The notes below the pieces were generated by a model, which ran no database searches, was not told where the DNA came from, and saw nothing but the letters and a program-made list of their open reading frames with translations. From Prevotella sp. UBA4339 (GTDB lineage Bacteria > Bacteroidota > Bacteroidia > Bacteroidales > Bacteroidaceae): a stretch of 34,983 nucleotides of DNA. The first letter of the stretch is position 1; each line of letters starts with the position of its first letter. The translations under genes and the position numbers were made by a program. Location of the stretch: contig DGTJ01000100.1 of the NCBI GenBank assembly GCA_002393725.1, positions 1-34,983 of the forward strand, in the 5' to 3' direction. Positions 5,811 through 13,837 of this stretch are shown here, piece by piece.

Positions 5811-7589
5811 ATGAATACAGGTGACAACGCAGTTTGGAGGCCGATACTCCTTATCACTTTATGTGTCCTTACGCTCGTGCCGTGCAGTGTCATCGGCAGG
5901 AGCGACAGCAGCCTTGTAACAGTGAAGATAGAAGCAGAGCGGCTTGCCGACCTGAACATCCCTCGCAGCGCTCACTCCGCCTTCATTGTGAACGGCGAGG
6001 TGACGGTGGTGGGCGGCCATACCACAAACTTCGTCCCCACGGCGACAGCAGAATACTACAAGGACGGCAAGTGGCACCTCATGGGGCCTGCATTCCCCCA
6101 CGACAACGGCATCTGCGTGGTGCTCAGCTCTGGTAATGTGCTGCTGGGCGGCGGCAGCGAGAAGCCCCTGGGCATCGGACAGACATATCCTGTGGAGAAG
6201 TACGACCCGTCGACCCATACCTTCCGCGCCTTCAGCTGCTTCTACACCAAGCGCACGCTGGCGTCGGCCCTGGAGATAGACAGCGGCCGCGTGGTGGTGG
6301 CTGGCAACTGGTATGCCGGCGACAGCATCGAGGTGTTCGACGGCGACCGCCATTTCCATTTCGCCCAAGAGGTATCTGTGGGGCGCGCCTCTCCCTACAT
6401 CCTGCGCATCGCCCCCGACGACGTGCTCATCCTGGGCAGCGGCGGCACGCGCGGCCAGCCACTGCGGAGCGACATCGCCGACCGGCTGAAGGGTGAGCCG
6501 ATACGCGTGCCCTTGCTGCGGCGATGGCAACCGCTGTTCTACGAGGCACCATTCTGCAGCGACACGGGATTCATCGGCGACGAGAGCGCTGGCGACTACT
6601 CCTGGCTGCTGCACGTTGAGGACTGGCACGACGGCGACAGCACCGCCTTTGAGCTGTACCGCCAGTTGGCCTTCCTGCTGGTGCGCGACACCACCTTCAC
6701 CTTGCTGCCGACCGCCTGCCCCGTGCCGAAGGAGGGACCGTATGGCAAGATACAATATTACAGCCCGGTCATTGCCGACCGGAAGGCGCATCGAGGATAT
6801 GTACACGGTATCGACAAAGACAACCGCCACTACATCGTCTGCGTGGAGTACGACAAGCGCCCCGCCCCGCTGACGCTATACTACACCGCCCCCCTGCCCT
6901 ATGCCGGATTTCCGCAGATAGTGCTCACCGACGACGGCAACCTGATGATAACCGGTGGCATCAACTACAACCGCGTGATAGGCAACTCGCTGGGCAACGA
7001 CAACTACTCGCCGATGGCCTCGGTGTATCTGCTGCACGTCAGCGGTCAGCGTCAGGAGGCTGCCGAAGGGTCAAAGTCTCTCTGGCTATGGCTGGCTATT
7101 GCTGCGATGGTGCTGACGGCTGCCTTACACCTTATTATATTATATAGGCGAAGGAAGCCGGCTGATGTGGACACCGCGGTTGCTGAGCCGACCCAGGAGG
7201 CTGCCGAGGCCGCAGAGCAGGAGGAGGAAGCTGAGGATAGCGACAAGACCGACGGCTGGACGGAGCTGATGAGCCAGATAAGGCAGGTGATGGAGCAGGA
7301 AAAGCTGTATCTCGACAGCGAGGTGAAGCTTGGCGACGTGGCCACACGGCTGAATACCAACCGCAATGCCGTGTCGGCCTGCATCAACAGCCAGCTGGGA
7401 TGCTCGTTCTCGCAGTTCATAGGCAACTGCCGCGTGGAGCACTCCAAGGTGCTGATGCGACAGAACCCCGAGATGAAGATGACGGAGGTATGGATGCTGT
7501 CGGGCTTCGCCACTGAATCGTCATTCTTCCGCGCCTTCAAGGCCGCCACAGGCAAGACTCCGGCAGAGTGGAAGGCGGGAAACGACTGA
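5811..7589 (+). CDS. Membrane-spanning kelch/AraC one-component regulator
   Basis: 592 residues. A hydrophobic N-terminal segment (about 12-29) is followed by a long exported region with kelch-like beta-propeller blades: FIVNGEVTVVGGHTTN, VLSSGNVLLGGGSEKP, EIDSGRVVVAGNWYAG and LTDDGNLMITGGINYN. A transmembrane helix (about 424-446, WLWLAIAAMVLTAALHLI) leads to an acidic linker (about 455-485) and a C-terminal AraC/XylS helix-turn-helix pair (about 498-592; VKLGDVATRLNTNRNAVS and GFATESSFFRAFKAATGKTP). The expected layout is a periplasmic sensor joined to a cytoplasmic DNA-binding domain, like the hybrid two-component regulators but without histidine kinase or receiver. The gene is visibly GC-richer than its neighbours. 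Probable targets are the LRR gene 107 bases downstream, with direct-repeat sites in its promoter, and perhaps the divergent FISUMP gene. The ligand is unknown. Confidence 0.82.
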   Translation: MNTGDNAVWRPILLITLCVLTLVPCSVIGRSDSSLVTVKIEAERLADLNIPRSAHSAFIVNGEVTVVGGHTTNFVPTATAEYYKDGKWHLMGPAFPHDNGICVVLSSGNVLLGGGSEKPLGIGQTYPVEKYDPSTHTFRAFSCFYTKRTLASALEIDSGRVVVAGNWYAGDSIEVFDGDRHFHFAQEVSVGRASPYILRIAPDDVLILGSGGTRGQPLRSDIADRLKGEPIRVPLLRRWQPLFYEAPFCSDTGFIGDESAGDYSWLLHVEDWHDGDSTAFELYRQLAFLLVRDTTFTLLPTACPVPKEGPYGKIQYYSPVIADRKAHRGYVHGIDKDNRHYIVCVEYDKRPAPLTLYYTAPLPYAGFPQIVLTDDGNLMITGGINYNRVIGNSLGNDNYSPMASVYLLHVSGQRQEAAEGSKSLWLWLAIAAMVLTAALHLIILYRRRKPADVDTAVAEPTQEAAEAAEQEEEAEDSDKTDGWTELMSQIRQVMEQEKLYLDSEVKLGDVATRLNTNRNAVSACINSQLGCSFSQFIGNCRVEHSKVLMRQNPEMKMTEVWMLSGFATESSFFRAFKAATGKTPAEWKAGND

Positions 7590-7598
7590 CGAAACATC

Positions 7599-7630
7599 AT
7601 TTGCAAGTAGATAGTGACGATTTGCAAGTA
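7599..7630 (+). promoter_or_regulatory. Paired operator ATTTGCAAGTA upstream of the LRR gene
   Basis: Two exact 11-base direct repeats, at 7599-7609 and 7620-7630, have a 21-bp period. AraC-type activators often bind direct repeats spaced by two helical turns next to the -35 region. The second copy ends 19 bases before the -7 box, where a -33 element is missing. A partial third copy (ATTTGCAGT) overlaps the -7 box. Confidence 0.65.
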
Positions 7631-7649
7631 CATTCTTCGCACTGATTTG

Positions 7650-7657
7650 TACATTTG
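7650..7657 (+). promoter_or_regulatory. -7 box of the LRR gene promoter
   Basis: TACATTTG at 7650-7657 fits TAnnTTTG. No TTG is found at 19-21 bases upstream, which suggests dependence on an activator at the neighbouring repeats. The ATG is 39 bases past the box. Confidence 0.6.
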
Positions 7658-7696
7658 CAGTGACAAATTTTATTTAACTACAAAAGTACAATAATC

Positions 7697-8947
7697 ATGA
7701 AGAAAGGTTTACTATTATTATTAGCTTTCGCCTACATGGCGACAGTGACTAACGCTCAGGACGGACTGAAGAGGGAGGAAGGCTTCTTCTGGAAATACGA
7801 CGACGTCAACAAGACGGCTACCGTCATCAGCAGCGAACGCTGGCACTGGCACGGCGACCAGCAGGCATTGGGCAACTGCCACTGCTACAGGGACGACGTG
7901 GTGATACCGGAGAAAGCTCCTAACGGCTATACCGTGACAGGCATCGGGGAAGGAGCATTCAACAGCTGCGACAGTCTCACATCGATTAAGCTGCCATCGA
8001 CGCTGAAGACTATCGGTATTCTGGCGTTTCAACTGTGCACGGAACTGAAAGAAATCAGAATCCCAGCCTCGGTGGAAGTACTCGGGGAAGCTTGCCTCGG
8101 GGCTTCGGGAATAGAGAGATGCTACATCGAGGATAGCAGCTCACCTATCTCGATATGGGACGGCGGCTTCGTCTACGGCTCACTCTTCATGGGTATTCCA
8201 GGGCTAAAATACGTATATGTAGGGCGCGACTTCACGGTGAGGAACCTAAGTGCCGAAGAGACTGGCGGACCGATGGGACTGTTCTACCAGACGACAGTGG
8301 AGGATGTAGAATTCGGTCCTAAAGTGACACGGCTGCACACTGGCGAATTCTTCCAAGCCCAGAATGTAAAGAATGTGAATGTCGGAAATGTTGCAGAAAT
8401 TCCAGACCAGTGCTTTGGAGAATGCAGTACGCTGGTACTCGTTGTAATAAATCATGAGAAATTGACGGCCATTGGCAATTATGCCTTCAACCACGCCTAC
8501 GCTACCGGTGTAAATTTGGATTTGTCAATATACACCAAACTGAAGACGATTGGCGAGGGGGCATTTATGGAGGCAAACATCATGTCGGCCATTATCCCCG
8601 CGTCGGTAGAGTCGGTAGGAGAATGTTCCTTCGGATTCAACCCGAGCATGAGGTCGCTGACCTGCCTGGCCGTAGTGCCTCCGACGACGACGACTTTTGG
8701 ACCGGTGAGCGAAGATATGTATAAGACTTGCAAGCTCTACGTGCCTGAAGGCTGCACGGATGCCTACAAGGCTGCAACGGGGTGGAAGAACTTCTTCAGT
8801 GTTGAGACGGGCATCGGAAGCGTCAAGACTGAAGCCGGAACTAATAGCTGCGAAGCCTACGACCTGCAAGGCCGACGCGTGAACGGCCAGGCCAAGAGCA
8901 ATGGTGTGCAGATCATCGGCGGAAAGAAGGTGATAGTAAGGAAGTAA
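7697..8947 (+). CDS. BspA-like leucine-rich-repeat secreted protein
   Basis: 416 residues. A signal peptide (MKKGLLLLLAFAYMATVTNA, cleaved before QD) is followed by LRR_5/BspA-type repeats such as VTGIGEGAFNSCDSLTSIKL, STLKTIGILAFQLCTELKEI, LKTIGEGAFMEANI and VESVGECSFGFNPSM. A short C-terminal tail (YDLQGRRVNG, then GGKKVIVRK) is like those of other exported Bacteroidales proteins. BspA-type proteins act at the cell surface in adhesion; the partner is unknown here. The upstream paired repeats suggest that the kelch/AraC regulator controls it. Confidence 0.85.
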   Translation: MKKGLLLLLAFAYMATVTNAQDGLKREEGFFWKYDDVNKTATVISSERWHWHGDQQALGNCHCYRDDVVIPEKAPNGYTVTGIGEGAFNSCDSLTSIKLPSTLKTIGILAFQLCTELKEIRIPASVEVLGEACLGASGIERCYIEDSSSPISIWDGGFVYGSLFMGIPGLKYVYVGRDFTVRNLSAEETGGPMGLFYQTTVEDVEFGPKVTRLHTGEFFQAQNVKNVNVGNVAEIPDQCFGECSTLVLVVINHEKLTAIGNYAFNHAYATGVNLDLSIYTKLKTIGEGAFMEANIMSAIIPASVESVGECSFGFNPSMRSLTCLAVVPPTTTTFGPVSEDMYKTCKLYVPEGCTDAYKAATGWKNFFSVETGIGSVKTEAGTNSCEAYDLQGRRVNGQAKSNGVQIIGGKKVIVRK

Positions 8948-9090
8948 CATAGAGACGGTGGCAATACTATCGACTACGAATTAAGAGAATTATACGAATG
9001 ATGAGAAAGATATGAATGATTGGAAAGATGGGAATGATAAATGACATTGATTATCGGAAGTATAGTTCGTGAAGTTCGTAGTCAATAAAA
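8948..9090. repeat. Intergenic short repeats inside a 9-bp inverted pair
   Basis: GACTACGAA (8972-8980) and TTCGTAGTC (9075-9083) are inverted copies about 95 bases apart. Between them is a degenerate 18-base tandem repeat (GAATGATGAGAAAGATAT, GAATGATTGGAAAGATGG, GAATGAT). No coding potential is seen. Confidence 0.55.
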
Positions 9091-9123
9091 AAAGAGGCTG
9101 TGCCGTAATTGACACAGCCTCTT
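9084..9123 (-). terminator. Terminator of the minus-strand BASS operon
   Basis: AAGAGGCTGTG (9092-9102) pairs with CACAGCCTCTT (9113-9123), an 11-bp stem with a 10-base loop. The adjacent A run becomes a T tract on the minus strand, so it mainly serves genes coming from the right; it may also act weakly for the LRR gene. Confidence 0.8.
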
Positions 9124-9152
9124 CGTTATTTCCGACATACGTCAGTTGCTGA

Positions 9153-9310
9153 TCAGTCACCGTCGCCGTCGTCGTCGGGCGAGGGCGTCGGTGTGGGCGT
9201 AGGAGTCGGGGTGTCGCCGCCCGATGAGAAGCTGATGCCCTTTCGCGCCAGAATCTGGCGGTAGTGCTCTATCTCAGCGTTGACGGCAAGGATGAAGTCG
9301 CGGTAGTCGG
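9153..9310 (-). pseudogene. Truncated 3' tail of a DUF6261-like gene
   Basis: The minus frame ending at 9153 reads GIADYRDFILAVNAEIEHYR, then QILARKGISFSSGG, then a low-complexity tail (TPTPTPTP and DDDGDGD). The helical part followed by a polar Asp/Gly tail resembles the C-terminus of DUF6261 proteins of Bacteroidales; this match is from memory. No start codon belongs to it: upstream the frame runs into the BASS gene as an antisense-like shadow of a different frame. It appears to be a cut-off gene end sitting directly against the BASS stop codon at 9311. Confidence 0.45.
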
Positions 9311-10252
9311 CTATCCCTCGTTTACTTTCTCCGCCCTCCTGGCATAAATCCTTGCCACCACGGCACCGCTGATATTGTGCCACACGCTGAAGATGGCGCC
9401 CGGAATGGTGGCCATCGGATAGGCGGCGAAGTGCAGCGTGGCGAGGCTCGAGGCCAGGCCCGAGTTCTGCATGCCCACCTCGATGCTCACCGCCCGGCGC
9501 TTGGCTGCGGGCAGCCGAAGGATACGGCCTATGAGATAGCCCAGCGACAGCCCGCAGACATTGTGGAGCATGACGACGAGGATGATTACGAGGCCTCCCG
9601 CCAGCAGCTTCGATGCATTCGCCGAGATGATGATGAGCACGATGGCACAAATGGCGAGAGTCGACACGGCTGGCAGATAGGCAATAGCCCGCTCCGAGAG
9701 CCTCGGCCATAACCACTTGAACGCAAGCCCTGCGACGATGGGCAGTATCACCACCCAGAGGATGCTGAGCAACATGCCCCACACTTCGACATCGACCGAC
9801 TGTCCGACGATGAGCCACACCAACAATGGCGTGACAAATGGCGCGAGCACCGTAGATGTTGCCGTCATGCCGACGCTAAGCGCCAGGTCGCCTTTGGCAA
9901 GATAAGTGATGACGTTAGAGGCCGTGCCGCCCGGGCAGCATCCCACGAGCACTACGCCAACCGTCAGTGCATCGTCGAGTGCGAACAACCGGCTGAGCAC
10001 CCACGCCAGCAGGGGCATCACCGTGAACTGCGCCAGGCAGCCGATGGCGATGTCGCGCGGACGGCTCAGCACGATGCGGAAGTCGTCAATATGCAGGGCC
10101 ATACCCATGCCGAACATCACGAGTCCGAGCATCGGATTGATGGTGCTGGGCTTCACACCGCTGAATATTTCGGGAGCCAGCATGCCAAGCACCGCCGACA
10201 GCAGCACCAGCACACCCATATAGTCGGAAATCAGTTTGCAGATTTGTTTCAT
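9311..10252 (-). CDS. BASS-family (bile acid:sodium symporter-like) transporter
   Basis: 313 residues with about nine or ten hydrophobic helices. Family signatures are GCCPGGTASNVITYLAKGD (about residues 103-121) and EVGMQNSGLASSLAT (about 255-270). Members use a sodium gradient to import organic anions or small acids; in bacteria the substrate may be pantoate, bile acids or others and cannot be fixed here. It follows the DUF4298 gene by 56 bases on the same strand, so the two may be cotranscribed. Its stop codon lies directly beside the truncated DUF6261-like tail, suggesting a rearrangement immediately downstream. Confidence 0.88.
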   Translation of the reverse strand: MKQICKLISDYMGVLVLLSAVLGMLAPEIFSGVKPSTINPMLGLVMFGMGMALHIDDFRIVLSRPRDIAIGCLAQFTVMPLLAWVLSRLFALDDALTVGVVLVGCCPGGTASNVITYLAKGDLALSVGMTATSTVLAPFVTPLLVWLIVGQSVDVEVWGMLLSILWVVILPIVAGLAFKWLWPRLSERAIAYLPAVSTLAICAIVLIIISANASKLLAGGLVIILVVMLHNVCGLSLGYLIGRILRLPAAKRRAVSIEVGMQNSGLASSLATLHFAAYPMATIPGAIFSVWHNISGAVVARIYARRAEKVNEG

Positions 10253-10308
10253 CTTCTAATTTATTGAGGGCGCAACGCCACAGTTTCAAAGAAATTCATG
10301 GCCGCAGG

Positions 10309-10593
10309 TCAGATAAGCTCCTGCATACGTTCCTTCAGCTCGCGGTTGTCGGCAAGAAGATTCCACACAGCATCTTCCGAGAGCACGCCGCGCTTGAGTT
10401 CAGCCGGCAGCAGCCCTGCCTCGTCGGCGGTGAAGTCCTGACGCCATTCATCACTTGAGTAATAGGCATCTAAAGCCTTGAGCGACTCCTGCGCAGCAGC
10501 ATACTCATCGATAGCGGCCGAGAGATGCATCACGGCCTGCGAGGCACGGTCGAGGTGACGCTCCATCTGATTGATTCTTTCAGTCTGTTCCAT
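10309..10593 (-). CDS. DUF4298 domain protein
   Basis: 94 residues from the ATG at 10593, chosen because a TACCTTTG box lies 24 bases upstream, inside the longer open frame to 10662. It is predicted largely helical (MEQTERINQMERHLDRASQ, then LDAYYSSDEWRQDFTADEAG, then LSEDAVWNLLADNRELKERM). This matches the small cytoplasmic DUF4298 family, whose function is unknown. It is the first gene of a probable two-gene unit with the BASS transporter. Confidence 0.8.
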   Translation of the reverse strand: MEQTERINQMERHLDRASQAVMHLSAAIDEYAAAQESLKALDAYYSSDEWRQDFTADEAGLLPAELKRGVLSEDAVWNLLADNRELKERMQELI

Positions 10594-10617
10594 TGCGGTA
10601 TTATAGTTTTCAGACTG

Positions 10618-10625
10618 CAAAGGTA
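10618..10625 (-). promoter_or_regulatory. -7 box of the DUF4298 promoter
   Basis: The minus strand reads TACCTTTG, with TTG 18 bases further upstream. Confidence 0.6.
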
Positions 10626-10703
10626 CAGAAAAATACTCAAAAGCAATCATCTGTTCAGACAAAAATTACACTTTGTATCGCCGAAAGGCATAATAGCTCA
10701 TGC

Positions 10704-10737
10704 AATATCGTGCCAAGACTCGGATAAAATCGGGAAT
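10704..10737. promoter_or_regulatory. Split motif shared with the xylanase promoter (copy 1)
   Basis: AATATCGTG (10704-10712) is followed by CGGATAAAATCGGGAAT (10721-10737). The same two parts, with the same 26-base offset from AATATCGTG to TCGGGAAT, occur at 13731-13764. This copy lies about 175 bases before the -7 box of the DUF4842 gene. The rest of 10738-10912 is AT-rich and shows no gene. Confidence 0.55.
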
Positions 10738-10912
10738 TTCTGTCAATAGCTATTACTGATTAACCGATATTTCCAAATGCTACTTGGCAGTGCTTAAATA
10801 TCTGACAAGCAAATAAATTAGTAAAAATATGCAAGGGACACCAAATTCGGTTAAAAAATTTAATTATAAAATACTAATTACTACAAAAAGCATGTTTGTC
10901 GATGAAAAGATG

Positions 10913-10920
10913 TAAATTTG
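10913..10920 (+). promoter_or_regulatory. -7 box of the DUF4842 gene
   Basis: TAAATTTG fits TAnnTTTG and lies 29 bases before the ATG at 10950. No well-spaced -33 element is seen. Confidence 0.55.
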
Positions 10921-10949
10921 CGACCAAATTACCAATTAAACAAAATTTC

Positions 10950-13625
10950 ATGAATAGGACGCTGTATTTTTCTTTTGCTTGTTTACTGTCTATTGCTGGG
11001 TGTAGCGAGACAGATTTCGAATCAAGCCGTTCTGAGCAGATAAAGGATAATGCCGAGAACTTACTGGGTATAATTGACCCTAAACAGGACTGGAATCTGG
11101 TTACGAACGCCAACGTAACCATAACAGCCGATGCACCTCTCTACGACGTTGAAAAAGTTCAGATACTGACTGAATCGCCATTCTTCCTGTCTACAAAGCC
11201 GACTGTTCTTGCTGAAGCAAAAGTCGCCAAGGGTGAGACAGTGACGCTTTGCTATGATGCACCCAGCGTATATAGCCGGGTATTTGCTGCCTGCGTCAAC
11301 AGCAAGGGTGTCTATTATGCAAAAGGCATGGATGTGACAGAGAGCAAAGTCAGTTTTAAAGGCGGTATCAGCAATGGTGCAGCAAGCAGAGCGGTAAGCA
11401 GAGCCGAGTCAGGCAACTGGCCCGATTACACAAAGATGAAATTGGAATTGAAAAACACCAAACAGTCCTTTAATTCCAAGCGTACCATTAGGGCCAATGA
11501 TGCTGCTGCATCAGGTAATGCTCTCCAGAAATCATGGGTCAATGACAACAATATTGCTGTCTGGGAAAATGCGAATTGGGAAGATGATCGTCTGTGGGGT
11601 GACTATCGAGGAAGTGGCAAGACCGGTGATTTAGGTGTGGATATCGGTGGAGGATGGTATTTCGTCAACAATACAGTATGCCGCTCTGTAGACGACATGG
11701 ACGAGAAGGAGAAGACCACTCTGAAAGACTTCTATAGTGAGAATCTGGGAGTTAAGAAGACCGGGAATGCGATGCAGGATAATATGGAGAAAATCCGTAA
11801 CGGAAGTATTTTCAACACCACCAACAATCATCTGGTCAGCAATGGCACCGACCCTATCACAGTTATTCCTGTGCAAATGACTACCACCGACAGAAACAGT
11901 CTACACATATATTATTATTATTATAATCCAGCTAGCGTTCCTGCAGGAATGTCGGAGGTGGACTATCTGAAGAGTATTCCCAAGTTCAAGGCCATACAGT
12001 TAGGACATACCATCTACCAGTGGAAGAACAAAGGCTACCAGCGTGAGGATTTCTTCAAGATACATGAATACATGCTGCCCTATTATGGTGAGCCGGAGAC
12101 ATTCTTCCCCGAAAGGACCTCGACATCATCATTCTGCGTTTCAACTCCCGCGACAGACGGCAAATTGTATCGCATTAGAAACGGCAAGCTTCTCGACGGC
12201 AGCTACTATTATTTGACGTTTATCAATACAGGAAACGCAGATGTCGACAAACTTGCAACTAAATATTCCGACGATGACATCAACATCGCCAACCAGCTGT
12301 GGCAGGTATTCACTACGTCAGACGGTGGAAAGCTACTCTACAATATTGGTTCAAAGTATTTCCTCGTATGGGATGGTGACTGGGGTACGACATACTCAAC
12401 AGACCAGAATACCGTAAAAGGCAAGGGCTTCAGATTCAACGAGGCTGACGGTATAACTCAAATTGTACGCTCAAACAATAGCCAAAAGGGGCTTGGCACC
12501 GATTTGGGAGTCAAGTCTAATAAAGGCGTCTATAGTGACAAAGGTACAGGAAATGGTGAAAATTTCAACTGGATTTTTGAAGAATATACGGGAACATCAG
12601 CAAAAGCCATCGCAGAATATACTTTCAAGAAATATCCAAAAGAAGTAACGGCGAAGAGTAATGTAATTCCTGCAGGATACCGCGTTGGCTTTATGGTAAG
12701 AAAAATCAAAAATGATTCGAACAATGATACAGGAATTAAGGAAGTTAATAATGGATGCTGTTACGGTGACGGACGTCTGAATACGCAAATTAACCAATTT
12801 GGAGCATTCAATACTGCTGCCAGAGATTACTCTATGAGGACTGATGACCCGCGCGTTGCTTTCTTCCAGGCTAACGGTAAAACATACATCACCTTCGAGG
12901 ATGGAAGTGACTGTAATTTCTGCGATATTATCCTTGAGGTTGGCGGGTATGACAAGTCTATACTCACTGAAGTACCAAATGGAACTGAAGAAAAGAGTAG
13001 TGGAATAGAGACAGACAATCTCTATGATGAATGTGAGACAGAAAACATTACCTATACCCTCTGTTTCGAAGACCGCCCAGTAGAAGCCGACTATGATCTC
13101 AATGATGTCGTGCTGTGCTGCAAGCGTAGCTCTGATGACGAAGGCTGTGTAGAACTCACGCTCGTAGCCTCTGGTGCTGATGATGATGTGTGGATAAGGA
13201 ATATTCCAGGCGAATTCAAAAGAGGCACAGCACTTGACAGCAAGGAAGTGCATGGACTCTTCGGGGTAGAAAAAGACGAAAGTGGACACAGATTTGTCAA
13301 TACAGTGAAAGGGGCTGCAAAAGTTGCCACTGTTACTGGAGTGTATGAGCTGCCAGCAGACATGACTATTCCTCAGTTCCTAAGTCAGATATATATTGAG
13401 AATGTGTCGACAAACTCTAAGATTGAAGTTGCCAAGCAAGGGCTTGCACCATGCGGAGTCATCATTCCAGATGTATTCAACTATCCTATAGAAAAGGTGA
13501 AGATCACTAATCCCTACCTACTGTTCAGAAGTTGGGCAAACAAAGCTTCTGAGCCGGAGTTCAAGACATGGTATATGAATGAAGAGAATGGAACGACTAT
13601 CAAGATGAGTGACATAATCCATTAG
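10950..13625 (+). CDS. DUF4842/LruC-type large lipoprotein
   Basis: 891 residues from the ATG at 10950, which directly opens a lipoprotein signal (MNRTLYFSFACLLSIAGC; the Cys at 18 is the lipid site). The longer frame from 10896 contains the promoter. Early residues (DPKQDWNLVTNANVTITAD) match a conserved start of such proteins. The middle (about 400-560) has a ricin-like pattern (YRIRNGKLLDGSYYYLTF, NQLWQVFTTSDGGKLLYN, NFNWIFEEY) that may bind glycans. The C-terminal third has FEDRPVEADYDLNDVVL, typical of DUF4842/LruC domains, with possible calcium-binding acids. It is likely attached to the outer membrane and exposed. A strong terminator follows, so it is transcribed apart from the xylanase gene, but the two share an upstream motif. 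Confidence 0.78.
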   Translation: MNRTLYFSFACLLSIAGCSETDFESSRSEQIKDNAENLLGIIDPKQDWNLVTNANVTITADAPLYDVEKVQILTESPFFLSTKPTVLAEAKVAKGETVTLCYDAPSVYSRVFAACVNSKGVYYAKGMDVTESKVSFKGGISNGAASRAVSRAESGNWPDYTKMKLELKNTKQSFNSKRTIRANDAAASGNALQKSWVNDNNIAVWENANWEDDRLWGDYRGSGKTGDLGVDIGGGWYFVNNTVCRSVDDMDEKEKTTLKDFYSENLGVKKTGNAMQDNMEKIRNGSIFNTTNNHLVSNGTDPITVIPVQMTTTDRNSLHIYYYYYNPASVPAGMSEVDYLKSIPKFKAIQLGHTIYQWKNKGYQREDFFKIHEYMLPYYGEPETFFPERTSTSSFCVSTPATDGKLYRIRNGKLLDGSYYYLTFINTGNADVDKLATKYSDDDINIANQLWQVFTTSDGGKLLYNIGSKYFLVWDGDWGTTYSTDQNTVKGKGFRFNEADGITQIVRSNNSQKGLGTDLGVKSNKGVYSDKGTGNGENFNWIFEEYTGTSAKAIAEYTFKKYPKEVTAKSNVIPAGYRVGFMVRKIKNDSNNDTGIKEVNNGCCYGDGRLNTQINQFGAFNTAARDYSMRTDDPRVAFFQANGKTYITFEDGSDCNFCDIILEVGGYDKSILTEVPNGTEEKSSGIETDNLYDECETENITYTLCFEDRPVEADYDLNDVVLCCKRSSDDEGCVELTLVASGADDDVWIRNIPGEFKRGTALDSKEVHGLFGVEKDESGHRFVNTVKGAAKVATVTGVYELPADMTIPQFLSQIYIENVSTNSKIEVAKQGLAPCGVIIPDVFNYPIEKVKITNPYLLFRSWANKASEPEFKTWYMNEENGTTIKMSDIIH

Positions 13626-13645
13626 CACATATCTGACTAACAAAT

Positions 13646-13684
13646 AAAGATTGCCGCCCCATTTAGGAACGGCAATCTTTTTTT
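13646..13684 (+). terminator. Terminator after the DUF4842 gene
   Basis: AAAGATTGCCG (13646-13656) pairs with CGGCAATCTTT (13670-13680) and the T run continues to 13684. The loop is 13 bases. Confidence 0.9.
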
Positions 13685-13730
13685 GCATAAGAAACACAAA
13701 CATATAAAGTATCATCTGCATGTTGGATGA

Positions 13731-13764
13731 AATATCGTGGTACATACACGGATAAATCGGGAAT
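13731..13764. promoter_or_regulatory. Split motif shared with the DUF4842 upstream region (copy 2)
   Basis: AATATCGTG (13731-13739) and CGGATAAATCGGGAAT (13749-13764) lie just upstream of the -33 element of the xylanase promoter, a usual place for an activator site. Confidence 0.58.
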
Positions 13765-13768
13765 ATCC

Positions 13769-13799
13769 TTGGTGGTCTTGCAAAAAAGTCGTAAATTTG
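13769..13799 (+). promoter_or_regulatory. Promoter of the GH10 xylanase
   Basis: TTG at 13769-13771, a 20-base spacer and TAAATTTG at 13792-13799. The ATG at 13838 is 38 bases downstream. Confidence 0.72.
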
Positions 13800-13837
13800 C
13801 ACCGATTATTTAACAAACTAACAGAAAGAAAGTAATA

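Noticed and set aside
5859..6830. Long minus-strand open frame of 323 residues
   Set aside because: It lies fully antisense to the kelch/AraC gene, has biased Ala/Val/His/Gln composition and no recognisable domain; it arises from the high GC content of that gene.
9311..9818. Upstream part of the frame that ends at 9153
   Set aside because: It overlaps the well-supported BASS transporter in another frame and is Arg/His-rich shadow sequence; only the part past 9310 looks like true coding remnant.
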